Position numbers and translations under genes: made by a program. 64,000 nucleotides of DNA from Bacillota bacterium (GTDB lineage: Bacteria > Bacillota_E > Sulfobacillia > Sulfobacillales > JAIMBI01). Of the stretch, positions 49,431 to 59,200 are shown piece by piece. The stretch lies in contig JAKARZ010000001.1 in the NCBI GenBank assembly GCA_021828405.1, positions 62,001-126,000 on the forward strand. The letters are read 5' to 3'. How positions within the stretch are numbered: position 1 is the first letter of the stretch; each line of letters starts with the position of its first letter. The notes beneath the pieces are model-generated. The model was not told the origin of the DNA. It did not search any database and worked only from the letters and a program-made list of their open reading frames with translations.

Positions 49431-50996
49431 TCAGGTGCGAGGAATGCCGTTCAGCCAAAGGAGCGCCGCTGAGTGCTGCAACCCAATGAGACTCGCTCCG
49501 AGGGCGCCCACCGGGTGGTGGCTCAGCTCAAACAACGACGGCCTTGACGCATGGGTCCACAAAGCATCGGCGGCGAGCTGAAGGGAAATGTTCGGGGTCC
49601 CATACCATCCTACGGGTTTGTGGGTGAGCAAAAACACGGCGTTAGCGAGTGGCACCTGGGCCGGACGAACCTCCACCACCGCAGTCATGCCCATTTCATC
49701 GTGCAGCGTGCAGAGATATGGAAAGATCCCCGGCTTGGCAAAGGTGAGCTGGTACGACTGGTAAGGGCCCAAGATTCCGGAACTGAAGAATCCGCTGCCG
49801 TCGTAGACGGTGCCGCCATATGGATTGGCGCCTTGCGGCGACGGGTAGGGGGGCGGCGCCTGTCCTGCCGCCAGGAACGTTACCGTGTGGATTTCCTGGG
49901 AGTCAAGTTGCGTCCACTGCACCGCATCGCCGGCGTGGATCACCGCAGGACTGGGCTCGTAGCGCATGAGCGCGTACACGGGCATCGAGACGGTTCCGCA
50001 GGCGGTTAGCACCGGTGGCGACGTCGTCGAGGAGCCTGGGGCCAGCACCGCCACGATCCATCCGGCCGAGGCCAAGCCGTCGACGGGGGCCAGCGTGCTG
50101 TCGGATTGCGCCGCGCCTTGGTCGTTAGCCGTCACGGAAGGCAAGGTGAAAACCACCGGGCCCACCGTCTGACAGCTTCCCGCCCTGATTTCGACGGCGT
50201 AGGTGCTCCCCGGCGCCAGACCCGTCAGCGAAAGTGCCGCGGTGGCGCTGCTTGGGCCTTGCGGGGTCAGTGTGGCCGTGCCGCCGGCACCGGAATTGCT
50301 GACCGCACCCAGTGGCACCTGTACATCAGCGGGCTCGGATGCATCGATGAACGCGTGGAGGGTGGCCACCCCGTTCGCCGCATACGTGACCATCGGATGG
50401 ACTGCTGCCTGGGCGGCGTTGGCCGCCGCCAGGGTTGCCTGCCACTCAGCCTGCCCCTCCGCCGCATATTGGCTGGCGGTGGTGGGATAGGGGGTGCCGG
50501 CAGGGTTGACGATGACGACGCCTTGCTGGTTTGGGTGCAGTAGGCATCGGTAGGAGTACACCCCTGGCGTGGTGAACGTCAGACGGTACTGGTTGTGGCC
50601 CGGGATCGGCAGCAGCAGACCCGAGCTGAACACCCCCGTCCCGCTGTACACCGAGCCGCCCATCGGGGCCTCCGATGCAGGACTCCCCGGGGCGGGCGGC
50701 GTCGCGCCACTGAGAAAGGTAACCGTGTGGGGCTCTGCGCCGCCCAGGGTCCAGACGATGGTATCCCCCGCGTCGATGGTAATGACGCCCGGGTAGTACT
50801 GCATGCCGTCGACGCGCATGTGCGGCGACCCGTTGCCGACCATTACCTGCCATGTCGTCGCGGAAGTTCCCTGGGCCTCGGTCACCGATATGCCGGGCCA
50901 CGGGCTGCCCAGCCAGCCAAAAGTCATGATAATCAAGGATAGGGCTGCGTACAGCAAAATGCGTGACAGGCCCCTCCCACGGGCACGACGCACCAT
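49431..50996 (-). CDS. Secreted protein with two cupredoxin (blue-copper-like) domains
   Basis: The 521-residue protein has a signal/anchor segment (ILLYAALSLIIMTFGWLG). Cupredoxin 1 follows (about 45-165): ITIDAGDTIVWT, EPHTVTFLSG, GVYSYRCLLHPNQQGVVIV. A Fn3-like middle region spans about 200-300. Cupredoxin 2 is at about 330-450: VIHAGDAVQWTQ, EIHTVTFLAAG, IFPYLCTLHDEMGMTAVVEV. The second has the full type-1 copper set His, Cys, His, Met. In the first the Met position reads Gln (CLLHPNQQG), as in stellacyanin-like sites. The C-terminal 70 residues are unassigned. It may be an outside electron carrier or copper-binding protein. ATG 50996 has AAGGAGGG upstream. Confidence 0.83.
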   Translation of the reverse strand: MVRRARGRGLSRILLYAALSLIIMTFGWLGSPWPGISVTEAQGTSATTWQVMVGNGSPHMRVDGMQYYPGVITIDAGDTIVWTLGGAEPHTVTFLSGATPPAPGSPASEAPMGGSVYSGTGVFSSGLLLPIPGHNQYRLTFTTPGVYSYRCLLHPNQQGVVIVNPAGTPYPTTASQYAAEGQAEWQATLAAANAAQAAVHPMVTYAANGVATLHAFIDASEPADVQVPLGAVSNSGAGGTATLTPQGPSSATAALSLTGLAPGSTYAVEIRAGSCQTVGPVVFTLPSVTANDQGAAQSDSTLAPVDGLASAGWIVAVLAPGSSTTSPPVLTACGTVSMPVYALMRYEPSPAVIHAGDAVQWTQLDSQEIHTVTFLAAGQAPPPYPSPQGANPYGGTVYDGSGFFSSGILGPYQSYQLTFAKPGIFPYLCTLHDEMGMTAVVEVRPAQVPLANAVFLLTHKPVGWYGTPNISLQLAADALWTHASRPSLFELSHHPVGALGASLIGLQHSAALLWLNGIPRT

Positions 50997-51014
50997 AGTG
51001 CAAACTCCCTCCTT

Positions 51015-51034
51015 CACGCGCCTTCACGCGCCTT
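51015..51034 (-). repeat. 10-base tandem duplication leading into the ribosome site of the cupredoxin gene
   Basis: Two AAGGCGCGTG copies on the minus strand are followed at once by AAGGAGGG, so the Shine-Dalgarno looks like a diverged third copy. Confidence 0.8.
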
Positions 51035-51531
51035 AGGGCTCATGTAATCCCCTAGAAACTGCTCAAGGCTCGGTGCGGCTCGCACCCCTGCCTGCAGTGC
51101 GAGGCCCTCTCCCAGCCATCTCCCCCGACGTCGAGTCCTCAAGTGTCGCCCGGTGCATTCTTCGACACGGGATACCGCGAAGCGGGTCTAGCGTCGCCAA
51201 CTGTCCCTCCCCAGGATTCGCTGCCGAGGCAGGCTCGGTGTTGCCGCCCATGGACCCGGCGGGCGCGACCCGGGTGCGCCCATCATAGGAGCGAGGCCGT
51301 TGCCGAAGCGTTCCCCAGCCCTCGGTCGCAGGCGCGATCCGCCTCGCCGGGACCCTTGCCGCTGCACGATGGGTTGATGACGCACGTGCTAAAATGTAGG
51401 CCATACAGGCAGTGCGAGGGAGTGGCACGGTGTCGGGGAAGAAAAGGATGCTGTCGTTCCCTGTGTCACGGCTGTCCGTCCGGCAATCCGGGCAAGCGCG
51501 TGCCTGCGCGCCTTTCTGAGCAAATCCACCG

Positions 51532-54500
51532 ATGGCAGTGGGGGATGGCTTCGTAGGATCAATTGAATTGGAGACTGGCGAGTTGCTCCAAGTGTCGGCG
51601 GGGGCGACCAGGCTTGTGGCCCCCTCGTCCATGGCGGCTCAGAAGTTGGTGGTGCGCCTAGCCTGGGAAGGCACTCTGGCCCGCGAACGCGTGAGGCGGT
51701 GGCTCTGGCCCCTGTCGGATGCACCCCAGGCCGCAACCAACTTGCGCAAGCTGCTGCACCGCACCAAGCAAGATTGCCCGTGGACCCTGGATGCATTTAA
51801 CTGGGATGGCCCCGTTCTTGCCGTGCGTCCCGGCATTCGTTTCTCCATCGATGCTCAGGAGCGGCTTTCGGCCACCGGCCGGGATTGGGATCCCTGGTGG
51901 GATGACCCGCGTGAGCTCGCGGCCGCGATGACCTTCCTGCCGCACGCGGGATCCGACCGGTGGCTGGAAGAGATGCGTCGCGCATTGCGAGTGCGCGGGG
52001 AAGCCGTGATTCAAGCCTGGGAACAGTCCGGACGCGGAGCCTGGGCTGCCTCTGCCGTGCGCCGCCTGCTGGACTTCTATCCCGCCGATGAAAGCCTGTC
52101 GCTGTGGCTCACCCGCCTGTGTGTGGAGCAGGGCGCCTGGTCAGATGCTCACCGTGAGCGGACGCGTCTCGCGCTCTACCTCACGTCGGCCGGTGTGGTG
52201 CCCTCCCCGTCTTATCAGGGGGCGCTGGCGGCCATCATGAGTTCGTCGCCGTTGCAGTCACCGCCGGCCGCACCGCCGTTCGTCGGGCGCGGCGACCAGC
52301 GGCGCGAATTGCTGAGCGCGTACACCAGAGCTCGCCACGAACACGCGGTGGCCGTGTGGATTGAGGGGGAAACCGGAATCGGCAAGACGCGGCTGGTGGA
52401 GGAATTTTGCCGGGATGTGCTGGCCCGGTACGGATCGGTTATCCGCATCGCCTGCGAGCCCACGGATCGGACAAACCGATACGGTCCCCTGGTCCGGGCA
52501 CTCCGCGCCCGTCCGCTTCCCAATCTCGCCCCTCCTTGGCGGGTGGAGCTGGCGCGGCTCCTGCCTGAGCTCCAGGAACCGTCCGATCCACCGCCCGTGT
52601 TGACCACGCCTTGGCATCGCCGTCGGTTTCACTATGCAATTACCCGGGCGCTGACCGGCGACGACCCACACGTCGTCGTGTGCGAGAACGTTCAGTGGAT
52701 GGACCGCGCCACCCTCAGTTGGTGGCACAGCCTGTTGGACCTTTCGCTGACGCCACATACGGTGTTTGTGCTGACCTCTCGACCCAACCAGACAGAGTCC
52801 GCGCGCCAAAAGGCCGCGGCGGTGGCCGAGTGGTGGTCGGAAGCTGGACGGCTCACCTTCCTGCAGATGCCGCCGCTCTCGCCGTCGGATACCCACCAGC
52901 TGGTCCGGGGGCAGATGGCAGGGGCCGCCGCGGACACCGAATCGTTGATTGTGTCCCTGTCCGGCGGCAATCCCCTACACGCCCTGGAGCTCGTGACCGC
53001 AGTCCAGGCCGGCAAGGCGCCGGACGCGGATCAGGGGGACTTGACGCAAGCGGTCCTGTGGCGGTTACAGCACTTGCGGCCGTCGGCTCAGCAGGTACTC
53101 GAACGGCTGGCGCTCCTGGGAACGGATACAGTGCCCCTGCAGCACCTCATCATGACAGACGACCGGCGTGTCGAATTGGTCTGGCGCGACTTGGCTCATC
53201 TGACGGATGAAGGCTTTGTCCGAGAGGTCAGTGACGGGTCAGGGATCCAGCTCGGGCACGAACGCCTGCGTGAAATCATCGTGGCAGCCACTCCGTCGAT
53301 GCGGCGGCGCGCCCACCACACCCGCATTGCGAATGGCCTGGTTGAAGACAGCAACGACCCGCGACGCCTGTTCGACGGTGCTACTCACTATCGGGCGGCC
53401 GGACTGATGGATCGGGCGGCTGCCACGTGGCTGGCGGCGGAGGAGGCGGCGCGTCGAAGCGGAGACTTGGAAATGGCCGTGCATGCTCTGGAGACCGCTC
53501 TGCCCCTGCTTGAGCCTGACGTTGGGGTGCAAGCACGAGTGCGACTGGCTGACTGGCTCTTGCAATTGGGGCGCCTGGCGGAATGCCTGGCCGTGGCCGA
53601 CCGCAGTGCCGACGAGGCCCTGGATCGCGGCCTCTTGCCGCAGTACGTGCAATTGTCCCTCCTCCAGGCCCGGGCCTACGAGCACCAGGGACGGTTTGAC
53701 GAGGCCGTCAAGCGACTGGAGGCGGCAGCCAGTCTGGCACGCCAACATGGCGACAGCGAGGGTCAAATGGCGCTGTGGGAACGCCTAGCAGGCATGCAGT
53801 ATGAGGCAGGAGACCTGGACGGGTGTGCGGCGACGGCCCACCGTCTTTATCGCCGCGCCATCCAACAGCCCCACGCTGGCATGGCTGCCCAGGCGCTGAA
53901 CCTCTTGGGAACGGTGGCCAACGAGCAAGGACGCTACGACGAAGCCATCGAGCAGTATCACGCCGCGATGGACCTGCTGGATGGGGTGCACGACAAGGTC
54001 GGCGTGCTTACGCTTCTTCAAAATGTTGGCAACGCCTATGGTGGATCCGGTCAGGCGCGGAAAGCCATCGACAGCCTGCTTCACGCCTTGAAGCTGGCAC
54101 AGTCATGGGGGTACCGTCGGAGCGCCTGCTCCATTCTGGGCAACCTAGCGGCCCAGTACACCGGGGTCGCCCGCTGGTCCGAGGCTCTGACGTGTGCCGT
54201 CGCGTCCCTCGACGCCGCGACCAGCAGCGGATATCGGACGGCGGGGGCGTGGGCACTGTTCGCCATCAGCCTACCTGCCTACGCCTTGGGGTGGACGGCC
54301 GAGGGATGCCAGGCCATTGGACAAGCCATTCGCTTGGCCGAGAGCATGGGGGCTCAAGGACTGTTGGCGCGCTTTTGGCTCCGGCAGGCATGGCTTTGGC
54401 GCCAAGAAGGCAACGATGTCCAAGCGCGTGACGCCGTAGTCCGTACTCTCCAGTTGGCGGAGCAAGTTGCCCGCCCGACCCTCGCCCTCCGCGGCCAGCT

Positions 54501-54864
54501 ACTTCAGGTCCTTCTGGCAACCGGGCCGGACGTGTGTCTCCAAGACCTGGCCGCGCTTCCTTACTGGACGCCCATGTGGGATCCTGTCCTGGCCTACCTC
54601 CGCTGGCAGCGTGACCCCAGCCCTGGTCGTCGAGAGAGGGTGACGCGCGAGCTCCGCCAGGGCTGGGCGGCACACCCGCATTGGATCTACACGCTCCTTT
54701 ACCGAGACGTGACCCACGGCGAGCTTCCGCCGCACAGCGTCGCGGAGCCGGAACAGACGCTCAACCTTGGACGCACCGAGCTGGGGAGGCAGTTGCAGGA
54801 GGCCGAGAATGTATTCCTGGCCCCTTGGGCGGAACAGGTCCTGAGCGGTGACAAGGCGGTGTAA
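51532..54864 (+). CDS. Large SARP-like transcriptional regulator: winged helix, BTAD-like domain, AAA ATPase and TPR repeats
   Basis: The 1110-residue protein has an N-terminal OmpR/SARP-type winged-helix region (KLVVRLAWEGTLARERVRRW, LSDAPQAATNLRKLLHR, about 38-80) and a helical BTAD-like region (about 140-235). An AAA/STAND ATPase begins at FVGRGDQRRELL, with Walker A GETGIGKT at 279-286 and a Walker B-like VVVCENVQWMD about residue 385. Long TPR repeats fill the C-terminal half (AAQALNLLGTVANEQGRYDE, AIEQYHAAMDLLDG, TLLQNVGNAYGGSGQ). This is the AfsR/MalT-like signal-integrating design. Target genes and ligand are unknown; it is alone on its strand. ATG 51532 lacks a clear ribosome site. 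Confidence 0.85.
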   Translation: MAVGDGFVGSIELETGELLQVSAGATRLVAPSSMAAQKLVVRLAWEGTLARERVRRWLWPLSDAPQAATNLRKLLHRTKQDCPWTLDAFNWDGPVLAVRPGIRFSIDAQERLSATGRDWDPWWDDPRELAAAMTFLPHAGSDRWLEEMRRALRVRGEAVIQAWEQSGRGAWAASAVRRLLDFYPADESLSLWLTRLCVEQGAWSDAHRERTRLALYLTSAGVVPSPSYQGALAAIMSSSPLQSPPAAPPFVGRGDQRRELLSAYTRARHEHAVAVWIEGETGIGKTRLVEEFCRDVLARYGSVIRIACEPTDRTNRYGPLVRALRARPLPNLAPPWRVELARLLPELQEPSDPPPVLTTPWHRRRFHYAITRALTGDDPHVVVCENVQWMDRATLSWWHSLLDLSLTPHTVFVLTSRPNQTESARQKAAAVAEWWSEAGRLTFLQMPPLSPSDTHQLVRGQMAGAAADTESLIVSLSGGNPLHALELVTAVQAGKAPDADQGDLTQAVLWRLQHLRPSAQQVLERLALLGTDTVPLQHLIMTDDRRVELVWRDLAHLTDEGFVREVSDGSGIQLGHERLREIIVAATPSMRRRAHHTRIANGLVEDSNDPRRLFDGATHYRAAGLMDRAAATWLAAEEAARRSGDLEMAVHALETALPLLEPDVGVQARVRLADWLLQLGRLAECLAVADRSADEALDRGLLPQYVQLSLLQARAYEHQGRFDEAVKRLEAAASLARQHGDSEGQMALWERLAGMQYEAGDLDGCAATAHRLYRRAIQQPHAGMAAQALNLLGTVANEQGRYDEAIEQYHAAMDLLDGVHDKVGVLTLLQNVGNAYGGSGQARKAIDSLLHALKLAQSWGYRRSACSILGNLAAQYTGVARWSEALTCAVASLDAATSSGYRTAGAWALFAISLPAYALGWTAEGCQAIGQAIRLAESMGAQGLLARFWLRQAWLWRQEGNDVQARDAVVRTLQLAEQVARPTLALRGQLLQVLLATGPDVCLQDLAALPYWTPMWDPVLAYLRWQRDPSPGRRERVTRELRQGWAAHPHWIYTLLYRDVTHGELPPHSVAEPEQTLNLGRTELGRQLQEAENVFLAPWAEQVLSGDKAV

Positions 54865-55499
54865 GCTTGGCCACGGCCTTAAGTCATAGGGGCGGACCGG
54901 CCGCCGCCGCTTTGGCTTCCAGAGCCGCCATCGCGGCGTGCACCCGCGCCAAGCGCGTTGCTGGCCGCATCAGCCGGTTTGACGGCACCGGCGGGGATGA
55001 CACCCCGTGGCCCGTCCCATGCGCCGCGATCTCGGCTTTCCCGGCACCCCTACCACCATGGGGGCCCGCGCATGCATCCTATGATTTTGATTTAACGTGA
55101 CCGCGTAGAAGCCGACGGCCGACAGGATGAACGAGACTGCGCCCGTGCCGCGCCCCGACCGCGACACGGTGCATCCGTACGACGCTTGAGCCCCCACCGT
55201 CCCCCGGAGATTCGGCCTCCGCCGAATGCACAGACCCGCCGCCGTTCTCTGCAGGAACGACCCAGCGACGTGTGGCCCGCCTGGTGGGTCTCGACGTCAC
55301 ACGGCTTCCAGGTTGCTCGGGCGATCACCGTCGCATGCCCTAGACGGCACCGCACACGACCAGTACACCCGCCAACAGCACGCGGAGAGGGTGAGTTATG
55401 TATTCCATGCTGTCCCCTCATTTCCTAGCAATCGGACATCCCGGGTTGCGAGCTTAAATAGCATGGGCCGTTGCTGCCTACAAACGTCTGACGCGGCGA
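54865..55499. other. About 630 bases without a recognisable gene
   Basis: The sequence after the SARP gene has no credible coding frame on either strand. No hairpin with a T-tract directly follows the SARP stop. Confidence 0.45.
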
Positions 55500-55523
55500 G
55501 CGCCCCTCCCCGAGGAAGGGCGC
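55500..55523 (-). terminator. Hairpin downstream of the TM2 gene
   Basis: GCGCCCCT and AAGGGCGC flank a short GC-rich loop about 40 bases past the stop of the minus-strand TM2 gene. Confidence 0.5.
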
Positions 55524-55562
55524 CTCAGATGGCGCGGGTATCCGGGCGGCCGTCAGCAAACG

Positions 55563-55952
55563 CTACTCCGAAGTCGGCGAAGGGGAGACCGGGTCAGCAG
55601 ACGTCGCCGCCGGGTCGGAGGCAACCGCCGAGGAAACGGCGGGGGTCACCGTGGACGTTACCGTGGTGGTCACCATCGTCGGTCCCGCCATCCCGGGAAT
55701 GAGGAATATGTCCACAATCAGCCAAATCCAGAGAGGTATCAGGAAAATTAGACCAATCCCAAACACGAACAGCAAGAAGTAGCCTACGACACAGAGCACC
55801 AGCTGCGCGACGCCCGATCCAATGCGCCCCAGGTAGAAACGATGCACACCCAGCTGTCCCAAGAAGAACCACAGCAGATACGCCACCAGGATGTTTTTCG
55901 GCGACAGTTGTACCGTGGTAGAGGTTGTCAGGTTCTGCGGAGGGGTTCCCAC
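55563..55952 (-). CDS. TM2-domain membrane protein
   Basis: The 129-residue protein carries a TM2 domain: ILVAYLLWFFLGQLGVHRFY, LGRIGSGVAQLVLCVVGYFL and IPLWIWLIVDIFLIPGM. Two helices are joined by the conserved G-x-H-R-F-Y-L-G turn. The C-terminal 40 residues are a Thr/Ser/Pro/Ala-rich tail, probably disordered. TM2 proteins have no agreed function. GTG 55952 has AAGGCGGGAT upstream. It stands alone, about 450 bases from the RraA gene. Confidence 0.85.
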   Translation of the reverse strand: MGTPPQNLTTSTTVQLSPKNILVAYLLWFFLGQLGVHRFYLGRIGSGVAQLVLCVVGYFLLFVFGIGLIFLIPLWIWLIVDIFLIPGMAGPTMVTTTVTSTVTPAVSSAVASDPAATSADPVSPSPTSE

Positions 55953-56398
55953 GTCATCCCGCCTTTCTCAATGTCTGGCCATACGTGAACTCCATTCTTT
56001 TTTTACCATGGTTCCCCGTGGTTAGTGGCCAAACAAGGGAGATTTGAGATCACGCCGAACCGCTGGACGGCGTGAATCGTGGTGTGAGCAGATGGACAGC
56101 GCTGACCATCGACCGCCGACGGCTCGGCGCCAGACAACCTGCCGGCAGGCTGGGGGCCGGGCCACCACCAGCCGGACCCCTAATAACTGCAGAACGCTGC
56201 AAGTCCGCCAGCCGTCAGTTGGCGTGTTGGCACCGTGCCAACTGGGTGGGCGCCGGACGCCTGCCGCCGGGCTTGGAGCGCGTCTGCCGTCACGATCTGA
56301 CAATCGGAGCGTCTTGTTGTCGGGCCGACACACCGACATGCTTGATGAGGGGGCCCGTCGGGGGAACCGAGCCGCACACGCGACGCAAGCACCCACGG
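55953..56398. other. Intergenic region with two perfect palindromes; no gene seen
   Basis: A 17-base odd palindrome GTTGGCACCGTGCCAAC lies at 56226-56242 and a 12-base one, CCTGCCGGCAGG, at 56138-56149. Either could be an operator or a small hairpin past the RraA operon. No coding frame is convincing. Confidence 0.5.
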
Positions 56399-57076
56399 CT
56401 ACATACGGTCCCAGTCCACCGACGTGCCCTGTGCAATGGATCCCAAGAGCTTCGACTCGGTGGCCACGATCTGGCGCGCCAGATCCAACACCGCTACCGC
56501 TTTGTCCTGGGGCACAATCACCACACCCGTGGCGTCGGCCACCACAATGTCGTTGAGCCCCACCCGCGTTCCCACGATATCGAGGGGATCGCCGATCGAC
56601 CCAAACGTAAACTCATTGCGACTGCGTCGCGGACAGGTGCCGAGGGCCCAGACGGGGTAGCCCTGCCCGCGAATATCGTCCACGTCGCGGCACGTGCCGT
56701 ACACGACCGTGCCGCGAACCCCCTTCATGGCAGCCATCCGGGAGGCGAGCCCGCCCCAGGGCGAGGCGTCGAGCGACCCGTCCAGATCAAACACCACGAT
56801 CTGTCCCTGATGCATCGTCTGCAGCACCCGCTCCAGGGGACGACCTACCCCACCCCCAAACCGATAGGCGGCGGCATCGTGGGAGACCCGGTTGAAGCGC
56901 ACGGGCAGCGCGTAGCCCGCCACGCGACCCTGGTCTCTCCGTTGGGCGGCCACCCGTGGCAGGACACAGGACACGCCAAGTTCATCCATGGCGTCCGAGA
57001 GAGCCGCCGTGGGGATTTCTTCAAAAGCCACCACCTTGTCCATCGCCAGCGACGGACGCTCGTTTTCCCGACTCAT
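56399..57076 (-). CDS. RraA-family protein (putative 4-hydroxy-4-methyl/4-carboxy-2-oxoacid aldolase or decarboxylase)
   Basis: The 225-residue protein has the RraA/HMG-aldolase fold. WGGLASRMAAMKGVRGTVVY leads to the metal- and substrate-binding GTCRDVDDIRGQGYPVWA with the conserved Arg-Asp. VGLNDIVVADATGVVIVP is the usual C-terminal signature. In catabolic operons, relatives cleave 4-carboxy-4-hydroxy-2-oxoadipate or decarboxylate oxaloacetate, whereas RraA proper regulates RNase E. The operon context (transporter, dehydrogenases, hydrolases) favours the aldolase role. It is the last gene of the minus operon. Confidence 0.85.
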   Translation of the reverse strand: MSRENERPSLAMDKVVAFEEIPTAALSDAMDELGVSCVLPRVAAQRRDQGRVAGYALPVRFNRVSHDAAAYRFGGGVGRPLERVLQTMHQGQIVVFDLDGSLDASPWGGLASRMAAMKGVRGTVVYGTCRDVDDIRGQGYPVWALGTCPRRSRNEFTFGSIGDPLDIVGTRVGLNDIVVADATGVVIVPQDKAVAVLDLARQIVATESKLLGSIAQGTSVDWDRM

Positions 57077-57134
57077 TTTGCTTCACACTCCCAGGACTTG
57101 GTGTAGTGATACGAGGGTGCACCGCCTCCGGCCG

Positions 57135-58646
57135 TTATTCCTGGCGGCGGTGTGCACGCGCGCGCAGAATACTCCACCCGCCAATCAGAGCCACCAGGAT
57201 GGCCACCATGACCTGGTCGACGGGCGAACTCACAAAGACGGACAGGTTGCCCCCGGACCCAATAAGGCTTTGGCGTAGGGCCGTCTCCATCGGCCCCCCC
57301 AAGATCAGGCCCAAGATGACGAGGATGCGGTCAAAGCCGATGCGGACCAGGACGAGACCCAGGACGCTGCTCACCAGCAGGACCCACAAGTCGAAGAACG
57401 AGAACCGCAGAGAATAGACGCCCAACATGGCCACCACCATAAGCAGGGGGAACCGAACGCGCTCGGGCACCCGCAGGAGCTGTACCCACAGGCCCACGAG
57501 GGGAAAGTTCAGCACCAGCAGACAGAGGTTGCCAATGGCCATCGCGACGACCAGGCTCCAAAACACCCCTGCGTGATCCTGAATGAACAAGGGGCCCGGA
57601 TGAATATTGTGCAACAGCAACGAGGCAAACAGCATAGCCGTCACCGGAGTAAATGGCACGCCCAGCGTAAGCAGGGGCACCAGGGCCCCACTGACGGCGG
57701 CGTCGTCGGCAGCCTTCGGTCCCACTATCAGCTCGATTTGTCCCTCATCCAAGCGGGACCCGTATCGGCGCTTGCCCAATTTTTCTTCCACCGCATACGC
57801 GCTAAACACCCCCATGAGGAGGCTCGGGCCGGGGATGGATCCGACCAAGAAGCCCAGCACGCCGCCGCGCACCGACGCGACCAGGGTGCGCACCCACTCA
57901 CGCGCCGTGGGCAACAATTCACGCCACCGTGACCGGCGTGGCGGCGCGATGTCGGGTTCCGCCCACAGATAGCGTCGCAGCAGCTCGGCGATGCCGAACA
58001 ATCCCACGGCCACGGGGACCAGCTGCACCCCGCCCAACAGGCCGGTCACGCCAAACGTGAATCGGTTTTGACCGGTGATGGGATCGATGCCCACGGTACC
58101 GAGGGCCATCCCAATGCACAGCGACAGGATGGCGATGGCCGACCCACCATTCATCACCAAAAGCAGCATCACCACGGCCGCCAGAGCGACCAGGAAAAAG
58201 GCCGAGGGGGTGAAGCCGGCAGCCACGTGGCTCAGGACGGGTGCTGTAAGGGAAAGTCCCACCAAACCAATCATCACACCGATGAACGAACCGAAGGCAG
58301 CCCCGGTGAGCGCCACGCCAGATCGCCCTCGTTTGGTGAAGCGGTAGCCGTGACGGGCTACCACCACGGACGGTGGCTCGCTGGGCACATTCAGCAGGAT
58401 CGCGGTGATGGAGTTGCCGTACTGGCTACCGAAGTAGATCCCTCCCAGGGTGATGAACGCCGTCTCGGTGGGAAGGAGGGCCGTGAACGTCAGCAGTACC
58501 GCCATGGTGGCTGTGGGAGTCATCCCCGGCAGCACGCCCACCATGGTCCCGAGGGTGACGCCGATGAGAACGGCCAGTAGGTTGATGGGCGTTGTCGCCC
58601 CGGCGAGCCCGTGGGCCAATCCCATCAACACACCCGTTGCACCCAT
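57135..58646 (-). CDS. tctA: Tripartite tricarboxylate transporter large membrane subunit (TctA family)
   Basis: The 503-residue protein has about twelve membrane segments. TctA signatures include LIGVTLGTMVGVLPGMTPTA, GIYFGSQYGNSITAILLNVP, EPPSVVVARHGYRFTKRGRS and VPFTPVTAMLFASLLLHNIH. Together with the small subunit and the binding protein it forms an ion-driven, binding-protein-dependent importer of carboxylates. ATG 58646 has GGGGGGAGG upstream. The gene lies 35 bases after tctB. The order tctC-tctB-tctA on one strand is standard. Confidence 0.93.
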   Translation of the reverse strand: MGATGVLMGLAHGLAGATTPINLLAVLIGVTLGTMVGVLPGMTPTATMAVLLTFTALLPTETAFITLGGIYFGSQYGNSITAILLNVPSEPPSVVVARHGYRFTKRGRSGVALTGAAFGSFIGVMIGLVGLSLTAPVLSHVAAGFTPSAFFLVALAAVVMLLLVMNGGSAIAILSLCIGMALGTVGIDPITGQNRFTFGVTGLLGGVQLVPVAVGLFGIAELLRRYLWAEPDIAPPRRSRWRELLPTAREWVRTLVASVRGGVLGFLVGSIPGPSLLMGVFSAYAVEEKLGKRRYGSRLDEGQIELIVGPKAADDAAVSGALVPLLTLGVPFTPVTAMLFASLLLHNIHPGPLFIQDHAGVFWSLVVAMAIGNLCLLVLNFPLVGLWVQLLRVPERVRFPLLMVVAMLGVYSLRFSFFDLWVLLVSSVLGLVLVRIGFDRILVILGLILGGPMETALRQSLIGSGGNLSVFVSSPVDQVMVAILVALIGGWSILRARAHRRQE

Positions 58647-58681
58647 GGCTTACCTCCCCCCTTGTCTCGTCGGCCCACGGC

Positions 58682-59200
58682 TCATAGAAGCGACATGGCG
58701 GGCAGGCCCATCAATGCCACCAGCACACCCCAGGCCAACACGAGCGCCGCGACCGCAACGGCGGTCAGTGGCAGCCATCGCCGCTCGCCTCCGCCGACCA
58801 GGCACAGCACCGCCAGCAACATGGCGGGCGGCGCGAATCCGACAAGGGGGCTGGCGACGATGAACCCGACGCTGCCGGCACCCGCCAGGACGATCCGCAA
58901 CGTGACGCCGCCCCGGGTTAGCGGCGGCGATGCCCCCGCCTTTTGCCCTCTGGCGGACAGCCCGCGCCACAGCAAGACGACCGCTGCCAGCTCCCACACC
59001 ACCCCCACCAGGGCCGGGAACGATCCCACCCCCGGATCAGCGAGCGTGCCAAGCCCGTAGGAGAGCGCCTTTATGAGATAGGCGGCACCTACGGCGAACA
59101 GCAGGGCCGCCGCCACCGCCTGGCTTTGCCCCGCGCCGACTCCCCGCGACTCATCGAGCCGCGCAGAACCGCCTGCGCCTTGTTCGTTAGCCCGCAGCAC
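58682..59200 (-). CDS. tctB: Tripartite tricarboxylate transporter small membrane subunit (TctB family)
   Basis: The 172-residue protein has four hydrophobic helices: AVAAALLFAVGAAYLIKALS, PALVGVVWELAAVVLLWRG, IVLAGAGSVGFIVASPLVGF and LTAVAVAALVLAWGVLVALM. LGTLADPGVGSFPALVG is the usual TctB periplasmic-side motif (compare G-x-x-x-x-P-G-x-x-P). GTG 59200 lies inside the end of tctC (14-base overlap), so translation is coupled. Confidence 0.88.
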   Translation of the reverse strand: MLRANEQGAGGSARLDESRGVGAGQSQAVAAALLFAVGAAYLIKALSYGLGTLADPGVGSFPALVGVVWELAAVVLLWRGLSARGQKAGASPPLTRGGVTLRIVLAGAGSVGFIVASPLVGFAPPAMLLAVLCLVGGGERRWLPLTAVAVAALVLAWGVLVALMGLPAMSLL

